DNA of 8,699 nt, taken from positions 1 through 8,699 of the forward strand of contig CAYZUC010000111.1 of NCBI GenBank assembly GCA_964481705.1, given 5' to 3'. The stretch comes from CAYZUC01 sp964481705. Lineage in GTDB: Bacteria > Bacillota > Clostridia > Lachnospirales > Lachnospiraceae. This document shows positions 6,358 through 8,699 of the stretch, in pieces (the first letter of the stretch is position 1; each line of letters begins with the position of its first letter). The notes below the pieces were generated by a model. That model saw only the letters and a program-made list of their open reading frames with translations, was not told where the DNA came from and did not search any database. A program made the position numbers and the translations under genes.

Positions 6358-6371
6358 AGAACAAACGTTCC
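6358..6371 (+). promoter_or_regulatory. LexA operator 2 of recA (just downstream of the transcription start)
   Basis: AGAACAAACGTTCC contains a perfect GAAC-N4-GTTC core and differs from the B. subtilis consensus CGAACRNRYGTTYC only at the first base. It covers about +4 to +17. It is the mirror image of box 1: the 11 bases at 6331-6341 are the exact reverse complement of 6360-6370. The centres are 28 bases apart. Confidence 0.8.
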
Positions 6372-6389
6372 GGATTAAAGGAGAATGAA

Positions 6390-7454
6390 ATGGATAATAG
6401 TGAAAAGTTAAAAGCATTGGATGCAGCAGTATCTCAGATTGAGAAACAGTTCGGTAAAGGTTCCGTTATGAAGCTTGGTGACAGTTCGAGTAATATGAAT
6501 ATTGAGACGGTTCCGACGGGGTCTCTGAGTCTTGACATAGCGTTAGGACTTGGCGGTATTCCTAAGGGCAGAGTGATTGAAATATATGGTCCTGAGTCTT
6601 CCGGTAAGACAACAGTTACCTTACATATGATAGCGGAGGTACAGAAGAGAGGTGGTATTGCAGGATTCATTGATGCAGAGCATGCCCTTGATCCTGTATA
6701 TGCAAAGAATATCGGAGTCGATATTGATAATCTGTATATTTCACAGCCGGACAATGGAGAGCAGGCATTAGAGATAGCTGAGACCATGGTTCGTTCGGGT
6801 GCCGTTGATATTGTTGTAGTCGATTCTGTAGCAGCGCTGGTTCCGAAGGCTGAGATCGATGGAGAGATGGGAGACAGCCATATGGGATTGCAAGCACGCT
6901 TGATGTCTCAGGCACTCAGAAAGCTCACTTCTATTATCAGTAAGTCTAACTGTACGGTTATCGTTATTAATCAGTTACGTGAAAAGATTGGTGTTATGTT
7001 TGGAAATCCTGAGACGACCACCGGTGGTCGTGCTTTGAAGTTCTATGCATCTATTCGTATGGATGTACGTAGAATCGAATCCATTAAGCAGGGAGGAGAA
7101 GTCATTGGTAACCGAACCAGAATCAAGGTGGTTAAGAATAAAGTAGCACCACCATTCAAGGAAGCAGAATTTGATATTATGTTTGGCAAAGGTATTTCTT
7201 CTATTGGCGATATCCTTGATCTTGCCAGCAATGTAGATATCGTAAATAAGAGTGGCGCTTGGTATGCGTACAATGGAGAAAAGATTGGTCAGGGGCGTGA
7301 GAATGCGAAGCTCTATCTCCAGGAGAATCCGGTCATCTGTAATGAAATTGATCAAAAGGTTCGTGAACATTATGGATTACAGAGTGATACAAAAGAAACA
7401 GAGAAGAAGACGAAGGCAGACAAGAAATCAGAGGATGCCGCTAGCTCCAAATAG
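6390..7454 (+). CDS. recA: Recombinase RecA
   Basis: The 354-residue recombinase that forms filaments on single-stranded DNA, drives strand exchange and stimulates LexA self-cleavage in the SOS response. Walker A is GPESSGKT (residues 67-74), the catalytic glutamate is E97 in FIDAEHALD, and Walker B is IVVVDS (141-146). Loop L1 covers about EIDGEMGDSHMG (155-166), and loop L2 with NQLREKIGVMFGNPETTTGG (194-213) is fully conserved. The C-terminus has the usual acidic/lysine-rich low-complexity tail (about 337-354). Start ATG 6390 has AAAGGAGA (6377-6384) five bases upstream; the ATG at 6385 is out of frame. Expression is expected to be SOS-controlled through the two LexA boxes. recX follows 20 bases after the stop with no terminator, so the two are co-transcribed. 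Confidence 0.98.
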   Translation: MDNSEKLKALDAAVSQIEKQFGKGSVMKLGDSSSNMNIETVPTGSLSLDIALGLGGIPKGRVIEIYGPESSGKTTVTLHMIAEVQKRGGIAGFIDAEHALDPVYAKNIGVDIDNLYISQPDNGEQALEIAETMVRSGAVDIVVVDSVAALVPKAEIDGEMGDSHMGLQARLMSQALRKLTSIISKSNCTVIVINQLREKIGVMFGNPETTTGGRALKFYASIRMDVRRIESIKQGGEVIGNRTRIKVVKNKVAPPFKEAEFDIMFGKGISSIGDILDLASNVDIVNKSGAWYAYNGEKIGQGRENAKLYLQENPVICNEIDQKVREHYGLQSDTKETEKKTKADKKSEDAASSK

Positions 7455-7474
7455 CCCGATAAGGACGTGAAAGT

Positions 7475-8083
7475 ATGCAAATTACAGAAGTAGAGTCCTT
7501 CCAAAAAGGAAAATATAAGATTTATCTAAATAATGAGTTTGCCTTTGTATTATACAGGGGCGAACTCAAAAAATATCAGATAGAAATTGGAAACAATCTC
7601 TCGGAAGCAGATTATAACCGGATATTACGTGAAGTCTTGATAAAACGCGCAACAAAGAGAGCGATGCACCTCCTGCAGTCTACGGAGCGCACGGAAGATC
7701 AATTACGAAGAAAGCTCAAAGAGAATCTGTATCCGGCTCGAGCGATTCAAGAAGCTGTCGATTATGTGAAGTCTTATCATTACATTGATGATGAAGCCTA
7801 TGCCAGAAGATTTCTTACATTCAAAAGCTCTATCTGGAGCAGGAAGAAGATAGAGATGGAGCTTATGAATAAGGGTATTTCCAAGACCATTATTCAGTCA
7901 GTTTTGGAAGAGGAGAACGAGGATACTGCGAGTGAACGAGAGCTTTTACAGAATTTAATGAAGAAAAAATGGGAGGGTCTCAATCCAGAGGATCCAAAAA
8001 GTAAAGAGAAGTTATTCCGCTATTTAGTTGGTAAGGGTTTTTCTTATTCTGATATCAGTGATGCGTATGAGCACTTGACATAA
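7475..8083 (+). CDS. recX: Regulatory protein RecX
   Basis: A 202-residue RecX, a modulator that binds RecA filaments and usually limits RecA activity. The family is built of repeated three-helix units, and the signature is visible: RATKRAMHLLQSTERTEDQL (58-77) with the basic RRKLKENLYP after it, then YVKSYHYIDDEAYARRFL (97-114), and a last unit ending in YLVGKGFSYSDISDAYEHL. The N-terminal extension of about 50 residues (KYKIYLNNEFAFVLYRGEL) is typical of the long Bacillota form. Start ATG 7475 is preceded by AAGGA (7461-7465) nine bases away. Position directly behind recA fits an SOS-coupled negative regulator. No terminator with a U-run is evident after its stop. Confidence 0.95.
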   Translation: MQITEVESFQKGKYKIYLNNEFAFVLYRGELKKYQIEIGNNLSEADYNRILREVLIKRATKRAMHLLQSTERTEDQLRRKLKENLYPARAIQEAVDYVKSYHYIDDEAYARRFLTFKSSIWSRKKIEMELMNKGISKTIIQSVLEEENEDTASERELLQNLMKKKWEGLNPEDPKSKEKLFRYLVGKGFSYSDISDAYEHLT

Positions 8084-8095
8084 CATCATTTTTCG

Positions 8096-8167
8096 TATAG
8101 AATAAATTTGTTGTAGATTCGTTTATTAGAATAATTTGTATTGTTTCAATTACATATTTATTCTATA
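8096..8167. repeat. Long AT-rich inverted repeat between recX and rny
   Basis: TATAGAATAAAT (8096-8107) is the exact reverse complement of ATTTATTCTATA (8156-8167). After one mismatch three further pairs follow (TGT 8109-8111 with ACA 8152-8154), giving 15 of 16 matched positions around a 40-base centre. No T-run follows the right arm, so it is not a typical terminator. The right arm overlaps the candidate -10 box of rny. Within the centre, AGAATAATTTG (8128-8138) nearly repeats AGAATAAATTTG (8099-8110) directly, and TTATT-AG-AATAA (8123-8134) forms a small dyad. Confidence 0.7.
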
Positions 8168-8169
8168 GA
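8141..8169 (+). promoter_or_regulatory. Weak candidate promoter of rny
   Basis: TTGTTT (8141-8146) and TATAGA (8164-8169) are separated by 17 bases. The match is modest (three of six and four of six). The start would be near 8176, just before the ribosome binding site hairpin. Read-through from recA-recX is an alternative source of rny transcript. Confidence 0.35.
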
Positions 8170-8193
8170 TATTAGTACAATGAAAACTAAATA

Positions 8194-8206
8194 AGGAGGT
8201 GCTCCT
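8194..8206 (+). promoter_or_regulatory. Shine-Dalgarno of rny enclosed in a small hairpin
   Basis: AAGGAGGTG is a near-perfect Shine-Dalgarno. Its AGGAG (8194-8198) can pair with CTCCT (8202-8206) across a three-base GTG loop, a five-pair stem that ends three bases before the ATG at 8210. Immediately upstream TTAGT (8172-8176) can pair with ACTAA (8186-8190). If formed in the mRNA, the first stem would hide the ribosome binding site. Confidence 0.55.
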
Positions 8207-8209
8207 GTA

Positions 8210-8699
8210 ATGGGAATTATCATTGGTGTTGCTATCGCCATTGTCGCAATTCTCGTCTCCTGTTTTGCAAGTCTCAATTACCGTAAAGGCGTTGAAGCTA
8301 AGATTGGTAATGCAGAGAACAAAGCAAGAGAAATTATAGACGATGCACTCAAGACAGCTGAGACAAAGAAACGTGAAGGTCTTCTGGAAGTAAAGGAAGA
8401 GTCTATTCGTACCAAGAATGAACTCGAGAAAGAGACCAAAGAACGCAGAGCTGATTTACAGCGACTTGAGAGAAGACTTCAACAGAAAGAAGAAACTGTT
8501 GATAAAAAAGCAGAGGCTATTGAGAAGCGTGAGGCTAATTATACGGCCAAAGAAGAAGCGTTAGCGAAACAACAGGCAGAAATTGCCACATTGAATGAGC
8601 AAAGAGTACAGGAACTGGAAAGAATCTCTGGATTAACCTCCGAACAAGCAAAAGAATATCTTTTAAAAATTGTTGAAGACGAAGTAAAGCATGAAACAG
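8210..8699 (+). CDS. rny: Ribonuclease Y, N-terminal part, truncated by window edge
   Basis: Membrane-anchored endoribonuclease that initiates decay of many mRNAs in Bacillota. The window holds 163 complete codons of the roughly 520 usual; the KH and HD domains lie beyond the right edge. The start MGIIIGVAIAIVAILVSCFA is one hydrophobic anchor (about residues 2-22), followed by a basic NYRKGVEAKIGNAE. A long highly charged coiled coil then runs from about 30 to 140 (ERRADLQRLERRLQQKEE at about 86-103), and GLTSEQAKEYLL (about 143-154) leads toward the KH domain. This architecture is diagnostic for RNase Y. Start ATG 8210 has a near-perfect AAGGAGG 10-11 bases upstream. Position behind recA-recX matches many Bacillota. 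The B. subtilis gene is also known as ymdA. Confidence 0.94.
   Translation, partial: MGIIIGVAIAIVAILVSCFASLNYRKGVEAKIGNAENKAREIIDDALKTAETKKREGLLEVKEESIRTKNELEKETKERRADLQRLERRLQQKEETVDKKAEAIEKREANYTAKEEALAKQQAEIATLNEQRVQELERISGLTSEQAKEYLLKIVEDEVKHET

Larger units (their letters stand above)
6085..6389. other. 305-base intergenic region between cinA and recA
   Basis: The left part (6091-6165) is the cinA terminator and the right part (6320-6389) is the SOS-type promoter and leader of recA. The middle, about 6166-6319, is AT-rich and has no intact gene. It contains a short stretch that reads like a P-loop (see the separate entry), a weak hairpin ATCAGA / TCTGAT (6288-6293 with 6300-6305, six-base loop), and two isolated TATAAT strings (6195-6200, 6243-6248) without a good -35 box. 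Confidence 0.85.

Noticed and set aside
8180..8194. Four-codon upstream ORF (MKTK) in the rny leader, its stop touching the Shine-Dalgarno
   Set aside because: It has no ribosome binding site of its own and is short enough to be expected by chance in AT-rich DNA. It could only matter if the leader is shown to be regulated.

Overview
The window looks like a chromosomal housekeeping segment from a low-to-medium GC Gram-positive anaerobe of the Clostridia, most probably a Lachnospiraceae relative. Three things suggest this: the Bacillota-type neighbourhood (rqcH / yicC-remA-gmk-rpoZ, then rimO-pgsA-cinA-recA-recX-rny), strong AGGAGG-like ribosome binding sites, and a Bacillus/Clostridium-type LexA operator at recA. 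The taxonomic call is inferred from gene order and protein flavour; no search was run.

Layout. At 1-665 (minus strand, running off the left edge) lies the N-terminal part of rqcH, the ribosome quality control factor. A divergent promoter region (about 666-844) carries a near-consensus sigma-A promoter for the plus-strand operon and a weaker extended -10 promoter for rqcH. From 845 to 2855 run yicC, remA, gmk and rpoZ, tightly packed and in places overlapping. A hairpin with a short U-tract separates rpoZ from rimO, which starts at TTG. rimO and pgsA overlap by 4 bases and cinA follows 25 bases later, ending in a clear terminator (6091-6165). A 305-base gap then holds the SOS-type recA promoter with two mirrored LexA boxes. 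recA and recX form one unit, and after a 126-base AT-rich gap with a long inverted repeat comes the start of rny (RNase Y), which runs off the right edge.

Together the genes cover RNA and protein quality control (rqcH, yicC, rimO, rny), transcription and nucleotide supply (rpoZ, gmk), a DNA-binding regulator (remA), phospholipid synthesis (pgsA), NMN/pyridine nucleotide recycling (cinA) and recombination with its regulator (recA, recX).

I see no phage, transposon, CRISPR array, defence system, rRNA or tRNA, and no clearly novel system. The observations most worth a second look are non-coding or at single residues: the mirrored LexA operator pair at recA, the long AT-rich inverted repeat and the Shine-Dalgarno hairpin in front of rny, a possible P-loop gene relic upstream of recA, an altered molybdopterin-binding-type motif in CinA, an Asp-to-Glu change in the RqcH DR motif, and Arg-to-Lys changes in RemA.
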